Shown: positions 1 to 9,377, counted from the stretch's first letter. The stretch: 64,000 bases of DNA from Pseudomonadota bacterium (GCA_021781835.1 JAJXWD010000010.1:20135-84134); one strand, 5' to 3'. Notes: generated from the letters alone by a model not told the origin. Translations and numbers: made by a program.

Positions 1-126
1 CAGTGTTGCACTTCAACGCGGCGTTTGTGGTGCCTGCCCAAACTGGCTATGCTGGACGCAAGACCCGCCAGGGCGGCTGGCGGTTTGGCCCGCGCTATGC
101 CCGGGCGCATGTGAGGCAGGTTTATC
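1..126. other. Unassigned left edge
   Basis: The first 126 bases hold no gene I can name. A plus-strand frame open from the window edge ends in a TGA at 128-130 that overlaps the ATG of the next gene in the usual ATGA arrangement, so it could be the tail of an upstream operon gene. The 42 residues visible there resemble no family I know. Confidence 0.3.
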
Positions 127-603
127 ATGATCGAGCCGACAGGCCGGCTGACGCGGATCATTCTCGAAGGCGAATCCCTGCACCGGATTTCGCCCCTTCA
201 GGAAGCTGACCGCGAGCAGGCCGTGCATGATTTGCGCGCGGAGAATGAGTTTTTTCCCGCCACGCAGCCGGGGCTGCAATCCATTTTGCGCCTCTCGGTG
301 CATGAGGGGCGGCTGGTGTTTGATATACGCGACGAGGCGGACCAGCCGGTGCAGATTGTGGCGCTGGCGCTCGGGCCGTTCAAAATGTTGATAAAAGATT
401 ATCAGATGCTGCTGGATTCTTACGCCCAGGCCGTGGCCGAGGGGCGCGAGGCACGCATACAGGCGATTGATATGGGCCGGCGCGGCTTGCACAATGAAGG
501 CGCGGAATTGCTGAGCGAGCGGCTGAAAGACAAGGTGGTGATTGATTTTCCGACCGCGCGGCGGTTATTCACGCTTGTCTGCGCGCTCTACCAAAAGCTT
601 TGA
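127..603 (+). CDS. UPF0262 family protein
   Basis: A 158-residue soluble protein of family UPF0262, which is largely confined to alphaproteobacteria and has no established biochemical role. Recognition rests on conserved blocks in order: the RLVFDIRDE strand near residue 64, the SPF-like GPFKMLIKDY segment near 84, the IDMGRRGLHNEGAELL helix near 113 and the C-terminal TARRLFTLVCAL helix. The length matches the family. The ATG at 127 follows a weak purine-rich site and overlaps a possible upstream stop as ATGA, which suggests translational coupling to a gene before the window. No membrane segment or signal peptide is seen. Confidence 0.9.
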   Translation: MIEPTGRLTRIILEGESLHRISPLQEADREQAVHDLRAENEFFPATQPGLQSILRLSVHEGRLVFDIRDEADQPVQIVALALGPFKMLIKDYQMLLDSYAQAVAEGREARIQAIDMGRRGLHNEGAELLSERLKDKVVIDFPTARRLFTLVCALYQKL

Positions 604-636
604 GCGCGCCCACGCTGTTTGATGTAGGGATTGAGG

Positions 637-1725
637 ATGAAGATTGACGGCACGCCTTATCGTTCGATCTGGGTCGATGAGGCAGATAAATGGTCGGTGC
701 GGATCATTGACCAGACCAAGCTGCCTTGGGCGGTCGATCTGGTGCGGTTGACCAGCATGGAGGGCATGGCCCATGCCATCAAGGCGATGCTGGTGCGCGG
801 CGCGCCGCTGATTGGCGCCTCGGCGGCTTATGGCGTGGCGCTGGCCCTGCGCGCCGACCCTTCGGATGGCGCGCTGGCCAATGCCATGGAGGTGCTGGGC
901 GCCACGCGCCCCACCGCCATCAATCTGCGCTGGGCGCTGGGGCGCATGCGCGCCAAGCTGGCGGCGCTGCCGGCCGCCGAGCGCGTGGCCGCCGCCTATG
1001 CCGAGGCCGCGGCCATTTGCGATGAGGATGTGGCGGTGAACGAGGCCATCGGCCGCCACGGGCTGGAGCTGATCAGGGCGCGCGCGGCGGGCGGGCGGCG
1101 CGTGAATGTGCTGACGCATTGCAATGCCGGCTGGATTGCCACGGTGGATTGGGGCACGGCGCTGGCGCCCATTTACATGGCGCATGACGAGGGCATCGAT
1201 GTGCATGTGTGGGTGGAGGAAACCCGCCCGCGCAACCAGGGCGCCTCGCTCACCGCCTGGGAGCTGGGCAAGCATGGCGTGAATCACACGGTGATCGCCG
1301 ATAATGCCGGCGGGCATTACATGCAGCACGGCATGGTGGACATGGTGATTGTGGGCACGGACCGCGTGACCCGCACGGGCGATGTGTGCAACAAGATCGG
1401 CACATATTTGAAGGCGCTGGCGGCGCGCGACAATGGCGTGCCGTTTTATGTGGCGCTGCCCTCTTCCACCATTGACTGGACGATCCGGGATGGGGTCGGG
1501 GAAATTCCCATCGAGGAGCGTGCGGGGGCGGAGGTGGCCACCATTACCGGGCGCGCGCTCGATGGCTCGATCGCGACGGTGCGGATTGTGCCGACCTCAA
1601 GCGCGGTTGCCAATCCGGCGTTTGACGTGACCCCGGCCAGGCTGGTGAGTGGGCTGATTACCGAGCGCGGCGTGGCGGCGGCCAATGAGGCGGCCCTGGC
1701 GGAGATGTTTGGCGATCTGGCTTGA
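637..1725 (+). CDS. mtnA: S-methyl-5-thioribose-1-phosphate isomerase
   Basis: A 362-residue MtnA enzyme that isomerises 5-methylthioribose-1-phosphate to the ribulose-1-phosphate form in the methionine salvage pathway (cytosolic). Family signatures are VRGAPLIG near residue 53, THCNAGW with the candidate catalytic Cys162, [18 protein letters not shown] near 193-210, and [18 protein letters not shown] with Asp242. The Cys/Asp pair sits at the spacing known for the family. I chose the ATG at 637; a TTG two codons earlier is also open. The gene stands 33 bp after UPF0262 and is followed by a hairpin with a T-run. No other salvage gene (mtnP, mtnK) lies nearby. Confidence 0.95.
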   Translation: MKIDGTPYRSIWVDEADKWSVRIIDQTKLPWAVDLVRLTSMEGMAHAIKAMLVRGAPLIGASAAYGVALALRADPSDGALANAMEVLGATRPTAINLRWALGRMRAKLAALPAAERVAAAYAEAAAICDEDVAVNEAIGRHGLELIRARAAGGRRVNVLTHCNAGWIATVDWGTALAPIYMAHDEGIDVHVWVEETRPRNQGASLTAWELGKHGVNHTVIADNAGGHYMQHGMVDMVIVGTDRVTRTGDVCNKIGTYLKALAARDNGVPFYVALPSSTIDWTIRDGVGEIPIEERAGAEVATITGRALDGSIATVRIVPTSSAVANPAFDVTPARLVSGLITERGVAAANEAALAEMFGDLA

Positions 1726-1766
1726 GGGTTTAGCTTGGAAACTGTTTTAAAAGCCGCTTAAAAAAT

Positions 1767-1793
1767 CTCTTGAAAAATTATCAAGAGTTTTTT
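1767..1793 (+). terminator. Rho-independent terminator after mtnA
   Basis: A seven-base perfect stem (CTCTTGA/TCAAGAG) with a seven-base loop is followed immediately by six T residues, 41 bp after the mtnA stop. It is AT-rich, unlike the other hairpins here, and is correctly placed to end the UPF0262-mtnA transcript. Confidence 0.75.
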
Positions 1794-2010
1794 GGGCCTC
1801 CTGCTCGGGTCGCTTGAACCGATGGCGCTCCCCTCGCAGTTTTACAGAAAAGGAGCGGAATCCTGGGGCGCTTTTTATAAATCTGAGCCGCGCGCGCCAT
1901 TGGTTCAAGCGTGCGGCGAAGCCCCAACCCCCGCAAAAATTTTTAATAATTTCAAATTATTATAAAAAACAACGCTTAAAATAATCTCTTATAATTTAGA
2001 GACGGATTGA

Positions 2011-2052
2011 GGCATAATACCAGTCAAGCTCGGGGCTGACGGGTATTATGCC
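2011..2052. repeat. ATACC-type dyad repeat, copy 1
   Basis: A palindromic element whose outer arms GGCATAATACC and GGTATTATGCC are perfectly complementary over 11 bases. The core (2017-2046) is related to dyads at 20953-20980, 60289-60318 and 60362-60393, all sharing a GGCTGAC(T/G)GGT right arm. Confidence 0.7.
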
Positions 2053-2102
2053 AATGGTGCTTCAGGTGAGCGCTGTTGAAAACGGGGGCGCGGAGCGGCG
2101 TG

Positions 2103-2786
2103 TTATGCCGTAAGTCCGGCGGGCAGGCCGTAGGTTTCCAGCACCGCGTCCATCCAGCGCGCCAGCGGGTCGTTGGCCTCAAACAGCGGCGTGGACGATA
2201 TCAGCCGCCCCCAGGCGAGCGCGCCGAAGATGATGTGGTCGGCATAATTTGGCGAATCGCCCGCGATGAAGGGTTGTTGCTCCAGCGTCGCGTGCAGGGG
2301 CTGCAAGATGGTTGCCAGCGCGATCTGCGCCTCGTGGCGATGGGTGGCGATGTCTTCGAGCGTGCGCTTGAAGGCCGCCTCACGCGTGGCGCGGAAATAG
2401 GCGCGGTCCCGGGGGGCGAGTTTGGCGTGGATGTCGGGCAGCACGATCAGCGCGATCGCGCGGTGCAGCACGCGCTCGGTCCAGCTTTTGACAAAGAAGG
2501 TCAGGGAGCGGCCGGGCGCGTCGCCATAGAGCGAGGGCTCGTGAGGGTAGGCTTCCTCGAGATAATCGGCGATCAGCTGGCTGTCGGCGACGATGGTGCT
2601 GCCATCGACCAGCACCGGCACCTTGCCCTGGCCGGAGAAGGCGATCTGGTCCTTGTCGGAGAAGCGCCAGGGCTGGGTGTCGTAGGCGAGGTTTTTGTGG
2701 GCCAGCGCCATTTTGGCGCGCCAGCAATAGGGGCTGAAACGCAGGGATTCGTCTTCGCCGGCGAGGTCGTAGAGGATACGGCTCAT
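2103..2786 (-). CDS. Glutathione S-transferase family protein
   Basis: A 227-residue cytosolic GST-fold protein. The N-terminal thioredoxin-like domain (about 1-85) has the SPYCWRAKMALAHK helix start and the KVPVLVDGSTIVADSQLIADYLEE segment that binds the gamma-glutamyl part of glutathione (Pro-Val-Leu and Asp-Ser). The C-terminal half is the all-helical GST domain with a FIAGDSPNYADHIIFG motif. The substrate cannot be read from sequence. Its start codon overlaps the stop of the upstream GST by 4 bp (ATGA), so the two are probably one operon and may form functionally related paralogues. Confidence 0.85.
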   Translation of the reverse strand: MSRILYDLAGEDESLRFSPYCWRAKMALAHKNLAYDTQPWRFSDKDQIAFSGQGKVPVLVDGSTIVADSQLIADYLEEAYPHEPSLYGDAPGRSLTFFVKSWTERVLHRAIALIVLPDIHAKLAPRDRAYFRATREAAFKRTLEDIATHRHEAQIALATILQPLHATLEQQPFIAGDSPNYADHIIFGALAWGRLISSTPLFEANDPLARWMDAVLETYGLPAGLTA

Positions 2787-3490
2787 GAGTGTCTCTTCAG
2801 GGTTTCCGCCGTTTGGCCAAACAAAATGGCATTGCCCTGGAGGCTGGGCGCGGCTTGGGGAGGGTTGATCTCATCGGCGCGGGCATAGGCGCGCTGCACC
2901 GCCGGGCGGGCCCGCATGCGCGCGAACCAAGCCTGGAGGGCTGGAAAATCCTCGAGCTTTTGCTGCTGGCGCTCATGGGGCACGATCCAGGGATAGCAGG
3001 CCATGTCGGCGATGGAATAATCGCCGGCGATATAGTCGCGCCCCTCGAGCTGGCGGTTGAGCACGCCGTAGAGGCGGTTGGTTTCCTTGACGTAGCGCTG
3101 CTGGGCGTAGGGGAGCGGCTCGGGCGCGTAGAGATTGAAATGGTGGTTTTGTCCGGCCATGGGGCCGAGCCCGCCCACCTGCCAGTAGAGCCATTGCAAG
3201 GTGGTGTAGCGCGCGCGGCCCTGGAGGGGCAGAAACTGGCCGGTTTTGTCGGCGAGATATTCCAAGATGGCGCCGGATTCGAACAGGCCGAGCGGCGCGC
3301 CGCCATCGGCGGGGGCGAGGTCGCGGAGGGCGGGGATGCGGTTATTGGGCGCGAAGCTCAGGAAATGCGGATCGAACTGCTCGCCCTTGCCGATATTGAC
3401 CGGCTTGATCTGGTAAGGCAGGCCGGCTTCTTCGAGGAAGATGGTGATCTTGTGGCCGTTGGGCGTGGTCCAGTAGTAAAGTTCGATCAT
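2783..3490 (-). CDS. Glutathione S-transferase, YfcG/Ure2-like disulfide reductase
   Basis: A 235-residue GST-fold protein starting MIELYYWTTPNGHKITIFLEE. That motif, with Thr/Asn in place of the catalytic Tyr, is typical of the YfcG/YghU (Ure2p-like) group, which act as glutathione-dependent disulfide-bond oxidoreductases. The NNRIPAL loop and ESGAILEYLADK segment bind glutathione; the C-terminal domain carries a YIAGDYSIADMACYPW motif. It is the upstream gene of a two-GST operon, 22 bp downstream of pepN on the same strand. The specific activity is an inference from subgroup features. Confidence 0.85.
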   Translation of the reverse strand: MIELYYWTTPNGHKITIFLEEAGLPYQIKPVNIGKGEQFDPHFLSFAPNNRIPALRDLAPADGGAPLGLFESGAILEYLADKTGQFLPLQGRARYTTLQWLYWQVGGLGPMAGQNHHFNLYAPEPLPYAQQRYVKETNRLYGVLNRQLEGRDYIAGDYSIADMACYPWIVPHERQQQKLEDFPALQAWFARMRARPAVQRAYARADEINPPQAAPSLQGNAILFGQTAETLKRHS

Positions 3491-3512
3491 GCGGCGGTCT
3501 CCCGGAATGGTT

Positions 3513-6110
3513 TTAGGCCAGGGCTTTCGAGGTCATTTCAAAAACGTTCTGGCTGAGTGTGTTGTGTGACAAGATGCGTTCCAACTCGGCGCGCATCAAG
3601 CCTGAAAGTTGGGGAATGAACCGCCGCCAGGTGCCGAGCCCGGTGCTGAGCCGCGCGGCGAGCTGGGGGTTGGTGGCATCGAGCTTGAGCACGGCATCGG
3701 CGAGCAGCTGGTAGCCTTCGCCGGACGGGTCGTGGAAGCGCGCGGGATTGGCGGCGAAGGTGGCGAACAGGGCGCGCACGCGGTTGGGGTTGCGCCAGTC
3801 GAACGCCGGATGGGCGCTGAGGGCGCGCACGCGGGGCAGGGTGTCGGGCGCGGCGGCGCGGGCCTGCGCGGCGAACCATTTATCCATGACCAGGGCGTTG
3901 TCCTGCCATTCATCGTGGAAGCTGGCCAGCGCCTCGTCGCGCCGCTCGCCCTGGGTGTCGGCGAGCAGGCTGAGGGCGGCGAGCTTGTCGGTCATGTTGG
4001 TGTCTTCGCGGTGGAACTGCTCGCCGGCGCGCCAGACCTCGCCGGCCGCCACCAGATAGGTGAGGGCGGCGTTTTTGAGCGCGCGCGCGGCCATGCCGGG
4101 GCCGCTGATGTCATTGGGGCGGATCTTGCCATATTCCCAATAGGCGGCGTTCAGGCGCTCGTGCAGCGCCAGCCCGAGGGCGCGGCGCGTGGCCTCGCGC
4201 ACGGTGTGGATGGCGGTGGGATCGGCCTTGGCGAAACGCTCGGCGAGCAGCGTCTCGGACGGTAAAATCAGGGCCTCGGCGCAGAAGGCGGGGTCACGCG
4301 GGGCTTGGCGCAGCGTGGCCGAGAGCGCCTGGGTCAGCCCGTCATCGAGGTGGAAGGGCAGGCCGTTCTGGTGGGCTTCCACCGCCTCGTGCAGCACCTG
4401 CGTGGCGTAGTGCTGGAGCGCGTCCCAGCGGTTGAACAGGTCGGTGTCGCGCGCGGCGAGGAAGGCCAGGCGCTCGCGCGTGTAGCCGGTGAGCCGGATG
4501 GGCGCGGAGAAGCCACGAAACAGCGAGGGCGTGGGCGGCTTGGGGATGTGGCCGAAGGTGAAGCTTTGCTCGGGCGAGGTGAAATGCAGGGTTTTGGTGG
4601 CCATTTCCTGGCCGTCCTCATCGAGCAGCGCGACCGTGACCGGCATGATGAAAACCGGCTTCTCGGGCTGGCCGGGCGTGGGGGCGGTGTGCTGGCGCAG
4701 CGAGAGCACGTAAGTGTTCGACATCGGGCTGTAGGCGTCTTCGAAGCTGATTTCCGGCGTGCCGGCCTGCGCGTACCAGTCCATCATGCCGCCGAGATCG
4801 ACCAGGGGCTCGGCATCCTGCATGGCGGCGAGAAACTCCTCGACCGTGGCGGCCTGGTTGTCATGGCGGGAGAGATAGAGGCGCAGCCCGCGCCGGAAGG
4901 CCTCGCGGCCGATGAGGGTGCGCACCATGCGCACCAGCTCGGCGCCTTTTTCGTAAATGGTGGTGGTGTAGAAATTATTGATTTCGAGATAGGAGCTGGG
5001 GCGCACCGGGTGGGCCAGGGGGCCGGCATCGTCGCGGAACTGGGTGGCGCGCAGATGGCGCACATCGCCGATGCGCTTGACCGCCGGGGAGAACCGGTCG
5101 GCCATGTATTCCTGGTCGCGGAACACGGTGAGGCCCTCTTTGAGCGAGAGCTGGAACCAGTCGCGGCAGGTGACGCGGTTGCCGGTGTAATTGTGGAAAT
5201 ATTCATGCGCGATCACGCGCTCGACATTCTGGAAATCGGTGTCGGTGGCGGTGTCGGGGCTGGCCAGCACATAGGCGGTGTTGAAGATGTTGAGGCCCTT
5301 GTTTTCCATGGCGCCGGCGTTGAAATCGGGGACGGCGGCGATGTTGAACAAATCGAGGTCGTATTCGAGGCCGAACGTGTCTTCGTCCCATTCCATGGCG
5401 CGCTTGAGGCTGTTCATGGCGTGCTGGCAGCGCCCCTCATCGCCCGACGCGACCCAGATGGCGAGGTCCACCTTGCGCCCGGAGCGGGTGGTGAACTCAT
5501 CCTTCACCGCCACCAGCCGGGCGGCGACCAGCGCGAACAGGTAGCAGGGCTTGGGGTGCGGGTCTTCCCACAGCGCGTAGCGCAGCCCGGCGGGGGTTTC
5601 GCCTTCCTCGAGCTTGTTGCCGTTGGAGAGCAGCACGGGGCAGGCTTCGGGGGCGGCCTCGAGGCGGACCCGGTAGCGCGACATGACATCGGGGCGGTCG
5701 GGGAAATAGGTGATGCGCCGGAACCCCTCGGGTTCGCACTGGGTGAAGAAGCCGGTGCGCGACATGTAAAGCCCGGACAGCTCGGTGTTGGCGGCGGGGT
5801 TGAGTTTGACCAGCGTGGTGAGGGTGCAGCGATCTGGCACATCGGTCACGGTCAGCCCGTCCGGGTGGGCGAGGTAGCGCGTGGGGTCGAGCGCCTCGCC
5901 ATCGAGGCTGATTTCGAGCAGATGCAGCCCCTGGCCGTCGAGTTTGAGCACCGCCGCCTCGGTTTGGCGGTGCAGGGTGAGGGTCGAGCGCACCAGCGTT
6001 TCGGCGGGGCTGAGGGTGAAGGTGAGATCGACGTGCGAGACGGTGAAGTCAGGGCGCGCGTAATCGGCGAGCAGAACGGGGGTGCGGGCAGGGGCGAGCG
6101 CCTGGGTCAT
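3513..6110 (-). CDS. pepN: Aminopeptidase N (M1 family)
   Basis: An 865-residue zinc metallo-aminopeptidase that removes N-terminal residues from peptides in cytosolic protein turnover. The GAMEN substrate-binding motif is at residues 266-270 and the zinc motif HEYFH at 302-306, with the third zinc ligand Glu325 in the LKEGLTVF segment, so the active site is intact. The length fits the PepN subfamily of gram-negative bacteria. It leads a same-strand run into two GST genes with a 22-bp gap, and faces a divergent gene 59 bp away. The ATG at 6110 begins the expected N-terminal beta-sandwich domain without a signal peptide. Confidence 0.96.
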   Translation of the reverse strand: MTQALAPARTPVLLADYARPDFTVSHVDLTFTLSPAETLVRSTLTLHRQTEAAVLKLDGQGLHLLEISLDGEALDPTRYLAHPDGLTVTDVPDRCTLTTLVKLNPAANTELSGLYMSRTGFFTQCEPEGFRRITYFPDRPDVMSRYRVRLEAAPEACPVLLSNGNKLEEGETPAGLRYALWEDPHPKPCYLFALVAARLVAVKDEFTTRSGRKVDLAIWVASGDEGRCQHAMNSLKRAMEWDEDTFGLEYDLDLFNIAAVPDFNAGAMENKGLNIFNTAYVLASPDTATDTDFQNVERVIAHEYFHNYTGNRVTCRDWFQLSLKEGLTVFRDQEYMADRFSPAVKRIGDVRHLRATQFRDDAGPLAHPVRPSSYLEINNFYTTTIYEKGAELVRMVRTLIGREAFRRGLRLYLSRHDNQAATVEEFLAAMQDAEPLVDLGGMMDWYAQAGTPEISFEDAYSPMSNTYVLSLRQHTAPTPGQPEKPVFIMPVTVALLDEDGQEMATKTLHFTSPEQSFTFGHIPKPPTPSLFRGFSAPIRLTGYTRERLAFLAARDTDLFNRWDALQHYATQVLHEAVEAHQNGLPFHLDDGLTQALSATLRQAPRDPAFCAEALILPSETLLAERFAKADPTAIHTVREATRRALGLALHERLNAAYWEYGKIRPNDISGPGMAARALKNAALTYLVAAGEVWRAGEQFHREDTNMTDKLAALSLLADTQGERRDEALASFHDEWQDNALVMDKWFAAQARAAAPDTLPRVRALSAHPAFDWRNPNRVRALFATFAANPARFHDPSGEGYQLLADAVLKLDATNPQLAARLSTGLGTWRRFIPQLSGLMRAELERILSHNTLSQNVFEMTSKALA

Positions 6111-6169
6111 GGTGTGAAGCCTCGTTTCTCTCTGGCGGAATGGGGGGGCCAGCGCCTATCTTTCCGGAC

Positions 6170-7309
6170 ATGACGGCTGCCCCATCCCTTATGGTGAAAG
6201 TTTATCCGCGCATTGCGCTCATTGGGCAAGCGCCCTGGGCGGCTTGTGCGGGACATGACAACCCATTCCTCTCCTATGAGTTTCTGTCGAGCCTTGAGGA
6301 AAGCGGCTCGGTGGGCGAGGGCACGGGCTGGCTGGCGCGCCATGTGGCGCTGCTGCGCGGCGATGAGGTGGTGGCGGTGGCGCCCTGCTATGCCAAAACC
6401 CACTCTTACGGCGAATATGTGTTCGACCATGCCTGGGCCAATGCCCTCACCCGCGCGGGCGGGCATTATTACCCCAAGCTGCAGGTGGCCGTGCCCTTTA
6501 CGCCGGTGCCGGGCGCGCGGCTGCTGTGCCGGCCGGGGGTTGAGTATGGCGAGGTGCTGAGCGCGCTGGAGGCGGTGTGCGCGGAGCTGCGGACATCTTC
6601 CGTGCACATCACGTTTTGCACCGAGGGCGAAGCGCTGGCCGCGCGCGAGGCCGGCTGGCTGACCCGGCTGGGTGTGCAGTTTCATTGGGAGAACCGGGGA
6701 TATGCGAGCTTCGATGAGTTTCTGGCCGCGCTGTCCTCGCGCAAGCGCAAGGCGGTGCGCAAGGAACGGCAGGCGGCGCGGGCGGGGTTGAGGTTTGAGG
6801 CGCGCTCGGGCGCCGCGCTCACGCCCGAGATCTGGCGGCATTTTTACCGGTTTTATCTCTCGACCGTCGAGCGCAAATGGGGCGGGGCGTATCTGACGCC
6901 GGAGTTTTTTCCGCTGCTGGGCGAAAAACTGGGCGAGCGCGTGGTGCTGATGCTGGCCTGGCGCGACGGGCGGCCGATTGCGGGGGCGCTGAATTTACGC
7001 TCGCGCGATACGCTCCATGGCCGCAACTGGGGCGCGGATGAGGATGTGCCCTTTTTGCATTTCGAGCTTTGTTATTATCAGGCCATCGAGTATGCGATTG
7101 CCCATGGGCTGGCGCGCGTGGAGGCCGGCGCCCAGGGCGAGCACAAGATTTCGCGCGGCTATTTACCCGCGCGCACCCATTCGGCGCATTACATCAGGCA
7201 TGAAGGGTTGCGGCGCGCGGTTGGGGCGTATCTGGAGGCCGAGCGCGCGCAGCTGGAACAGGAGATGAAGCTGCTGGCCGCGGACGCGCCCTACCGGCAA
7301 GAGGCGTGA
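6170..7309 (+). CDS. COG3146-type GNAT-fold protein (DUF482)
   Basis: A protein of about 379 residues with the hallmarks of the COG3146/DUF482 group: an early NPFLSYEFLSSLEESGSVG block, a central YPKLQVAVPFTPVPGARLL block, SSRKRKAVRKERQAA near mid-protein and a C-terminal EAGAQGEHKISRGYLPARTHS motif. These proteins have a FemAB/GNAT-like acyltransferase fold; a role in cell-envelope or peptidoglycan chemistry has been suggested for the group but the substrate is not established. The start is uncertain: ATG at 6140 is also open, and neither start has a strong ribosome site. It is divergent from pepN and followed by a 106-bp repeat. Confidence 0.8.
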   Translation: MTAAPSLMVKVYPRIALIGQAPWAACAGHDNPFLSYEFLSSLEESGSVGEGTGWLARHVALLRGDEVVAVAPCYAKTHSYGEYVFDHAWANALTRAGGHYYPKLQVAVPFTPVPGARLLCRPGVEYGEVLSALEAVCAELRTSSVHITFCTEGEALAAREAGWLTRLGVQFHWENRGYASFDEFLAALSSRKRKAVRKERQAARAGLRFEARSGAALTPEIWRHFYRFYLSTVERKWGGAYLTPEFFPLLGEKLGERVVLMLAWRDGRPIAGALNLRSRDTLHGRNWGADEDVPFLHFELCYYQAIEYAIAHGLARVEAGAQGEHKISRGYLPARTHSAHYIRHEGLRRAVGAYLEAERAQLEQEMKLLAADAPYRQEA

Positions 7310-7314
7310 AAATT

Positions 7315-7420
7315 TAGATCAATATTGGTTTAGATTGAGTCGACAGACGTAAGCTAAACCAATGAAATTGATCGTTAAAATATAACTAGAGCGGGTGCGT
7401 CATAACGCATCCCGCTCTAG
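7315..7420 (-). repeat. 106-bp double-dyad intergenic element, copy 1
   Basis: Copy 1 of a six-member family, reversed relative to copies 2, 4, 5 and 6. It comprises a GC-rich stem-loop of about 35 bp (CTAGAGCGGG outer arm) joined by an AT-rich linker to a longer dyad based on GATCAAT and CATTGGTTTAG with CTAAACCAATATTGATC. It starts 5 bp after the stop of the COG3146 gene and has TA at both ends. Confidence 0.9.
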
Positions 7421-7428
7421 GGAGATGC

Positions 7429-7453
7429 GGGGGCTGTTTTGCGAACAGCCCCC
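7429..7453 (-). terminator. Hairpin downstream of livK
   Basis: A perfect 10-base stem (GGGGGCTGTT/AACAGCCCCC) with a five-base loop lies 15 bp beyond the livK stop. No clear T-run follows on the minus strand, so it may stabilise the 3' end rather than terminate on its own. Confidence 0.5.
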
Positions 7454-7467
7454 ACGAGACCCTGATG

Positions 7468-8574
7468 TCAGGGCTTCATGGCATAGACGGCGTAATTGCC
7501 GTCATGCCAGCGATAGATCGCGTAGGCGGCGTTCACCACGTCGCCCTTGGCATCGAAGCTGATCGGCCCGAGCACGGTGTTCCACGGCCCGCCGGATTTC
7601 AGCTCGGCGGCGACCTTGGTTGGGTCGGTGGTGCCGGCCTTGGTCGCGGCCTCGGCCCAGACCTGGATGGTGGCGTAGGAGTAAAGCACATAGCCGCTCG
7701 GATCCTGGTTGGCGGCCTTCAGCTCGGCCACCACCTTGGCCGCCGCGGGGTCTTTCTCGGCCGGGGGCGGGAAGGTCATCAGCATGCCCTCGGCGGTCGA
7801 GCCCGCGATCTGCCAGAGCGCCGGGGTCACCACCGCGTCCTCGGCGAAATATTGCGGCGTGAAGCCCTGGGCCGCGCCCTGGCGGGTGATCAGCCCGATA
7901 TCGGAATAATAGCCGCCAATATAGACCAGCGTGATGCCTTCTTCCTTCAGGCGCGAGATGAGGGCGGAATAGTCTTTTTCGCCGGCGGTGTAGGAGGCGT
8001 TATAGGCGACCTTGAAGCCGAGCTTGGCGAGGTTGGCGCGCACCTGGTCGGCGATGCCCTTGCCGTAGGTGGAATTGTCGTCGAGCACGGCGACATGGGC
8101 CTTGGGGAAATGCTTGTAGATATATTCGGCCGCCACCTTGCCTTGCTGGTCGTCGCGCCCGCAGGTGCGGAAGATGAAGGGCGAGCCGTTATCGGTGTAT
8201 GCCGGGTTGGTCGAGGCGGGGCTGATCTCGAGGATGCCGTTTTCGGTATAGACCTTGGAGGCCGGAATGGAGCTGGCCGAGCAGAAATGGCCATCGACCA
8301 TCACCACCCCGTCGGTCACCAGCGTGTTGGCCACCGAGACCGCCTGTTTGGGGTCGCAGGCATCATCGACCGCGATTTCCTGGATCTGCTGGCCAAGCAC
8401 GCCGCCGGCCTTGTTGAGGTCGGCCACCGCCTGGTCGGCGCCGACCTTGAGCTGCGTGCCGAACGCCGCGTTGGGGCCGGTGAGCGGCCCGGCCACGCCG
8501 ATCTTGACCTGGGCATGGGCGAGCGGGCCTGAGAGCGCCAACAGCGCGGCAGTGCCGAGAAGAAGTTTGCGCAT
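7468..8574 (-). CDS. livK: Branched-chain amino acid ABC transporter, periplasmic binding protein
   Basis: A 368-residue type-I periplasmic binding protein for branched-chain amino acids or related compounds, feeding LivHM. It has a signal peptide (MRKLLLGTAALLALSG, cleavage near AHA-QVKIGVAG) followed by the family GPLTGPNAAFG opening, VDDACDPKQAV and the SSIPASKVYTENGILEISP region. The start at 8574 is fixed by a GAAAGGA ribosome site; the reading frame stays open upstream into livF but that extension is not coding. It is the last gene of livHMGFK, separated from livF by 83 bp, a common arrangement that allows higher binding-protein levels. Confidence 0.93.
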   Translation of the reverse strand: MRKLLLGTAALLALSGPLAHAQVKIGVAGPLTGPNAAFGTQLKVGADQAVADLNKAGGVLGQQIQEIAVDDACDPKQAVSVANTLVTDGVVMVDGHFCSASSIPASKVYTENGILEISPASTNPAYTDNGSPFIFRTCGRDDQQGKVAAEYIYKHFPKAHVAVLDDNSTYGKGIADQVRANLAKLGFKVAYNASYTAGEKDYSALISRLKEEGITLVYIGGYYSDIGLITRQGAAQGFTPQYFAEDAVVTPALWQIAGSTAEGMLMTFPPPAEKDPAAAKVVAELKAANQDPSGYVLYSYATIQVWAEAATKAGTTDPTKVAAELKSGGPWNTVLGPISFDAKGDVVNAAYAIYRWHDGNYAVYAMKP

Positions 8575-8657
8575 GAATAGTCCTTTCTGAGGCTGGGGGT
8601 GAAAGGCACGGCGCGCGGGGCGCCACCGGGCAGTATGGGCGTGTTTGCCGCCCCGGT

Positions 8658-9373
8658 TCAATGGCCGCCCTCGAGATAGGCGGCGCGGATTTCTGGTTTG
8701 GCCAGCAGCTCGGCGCCGCTGCCCTGCAGGGTGATGACGCCGTTGACCAGCACATAGCCCCGGTGGGCGAGGCGCAGCGCCTGGTTGGCGTTTTGCTCGA
8801 CCAGCAGCACGGTCAGGCCGGTTTCGCGGTTGAGCTGGCGGATGGCGCCGAAAATTTGCTTGATGACCAGCGGGGCCAGGCCGAGCGAGGGCTCGTCGAG
8901 CATCAGCAGCTTGGGCTTGCTCATCAGCGCGCGCGCGATCGCCAGCATTTGCTGCTCGCCGCCCGAGAGCGTGCCGGCGCGCTGATTGAAGCGCTCCTCG
9001 ATGCGGGGGAACAGCTCGAACACCAGCGCGAGCTGCTTTTCGTAATCGGCGTATTTGACCACTTGCGCGCCCATGAGCAGGTTTTCCTCGACGCTCATGC
9101 GCGGGAAGACCCGCCGCCCCTCGGGCGATTGGGCGAGGCCGAGGCGGGCGATCTCGAAGGGGGCGAGGCGGGTGATGTCTCGGCCTTGATAGGTGATGCG
9201 CCCGGATTTCGCGGCCGGGGTGCCGAAGATGGTCATCATCAGCGTGCTTTTGCCCGCGCCGTTGGCGCCGATGAGGGTGACGATCTCGCCTTGCTCGACG
9301 GTGAGCGAGACCTCGCGCAGCGCCTGCACGGGGCCGTAAAAGGTGGAAACGCGATCCAGGGCCAGCAGCGTGG

Positions 9374-9377
<4 letters not shown>
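8658..9377 (-). CDS. livF: Branched-chain amino acid ABC transporter ATP-binding protein LivF
   Basis: A 239-residue ABC ATPase. Walker A GANGAGKST lies near residue 37, Q-loop region SPEGRRVFPRMSVEENL near 90, the signature LSGGEQQMLAIARALM near 140 and Walker B LLMLDEPSLGL near 160. The FPRMSVEENL motif is characteristic of LivF. It pairs with LivG as the cytoplasmic ATPase of the LivHMGF permease. Its ATG overlaps the livG stop by 4 bp, so translation is coupled. Confidence 0.95.

Larger units (their letters stand above)
1726..2102. other. Convergent intergenic region with dyads and an AT-rich island
   Basis: This 377-bp gap lies between the convergent mtnA and a glutathione transferase gene. 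It contains the mtnA terminator, an 18-base inverted repeat (1811-1828 with 1894-1911, one mismatch) spaced by 65 bp, an AT-rich stretch at about 1937-1998 and a copy of the ATACC dyad repeat at 2011-2052. I see no coding potential. The composition is strikingly lower in G+C than the flanking genes. Confidence 0.7.

Noticed and set aside
3..209. A 68-codon frame at the left edge
   Set aside because: It overlaps UPF0262 in another frame and has no recognisable features.
4305..6173. A 622-codon open frame antisense to pepN
   Set aside because: It mirrors the pepN codons; high third-position G+C keeps the opposite frame open. The translation is Gly/Val/Glu/His-rich with no family resemblance.
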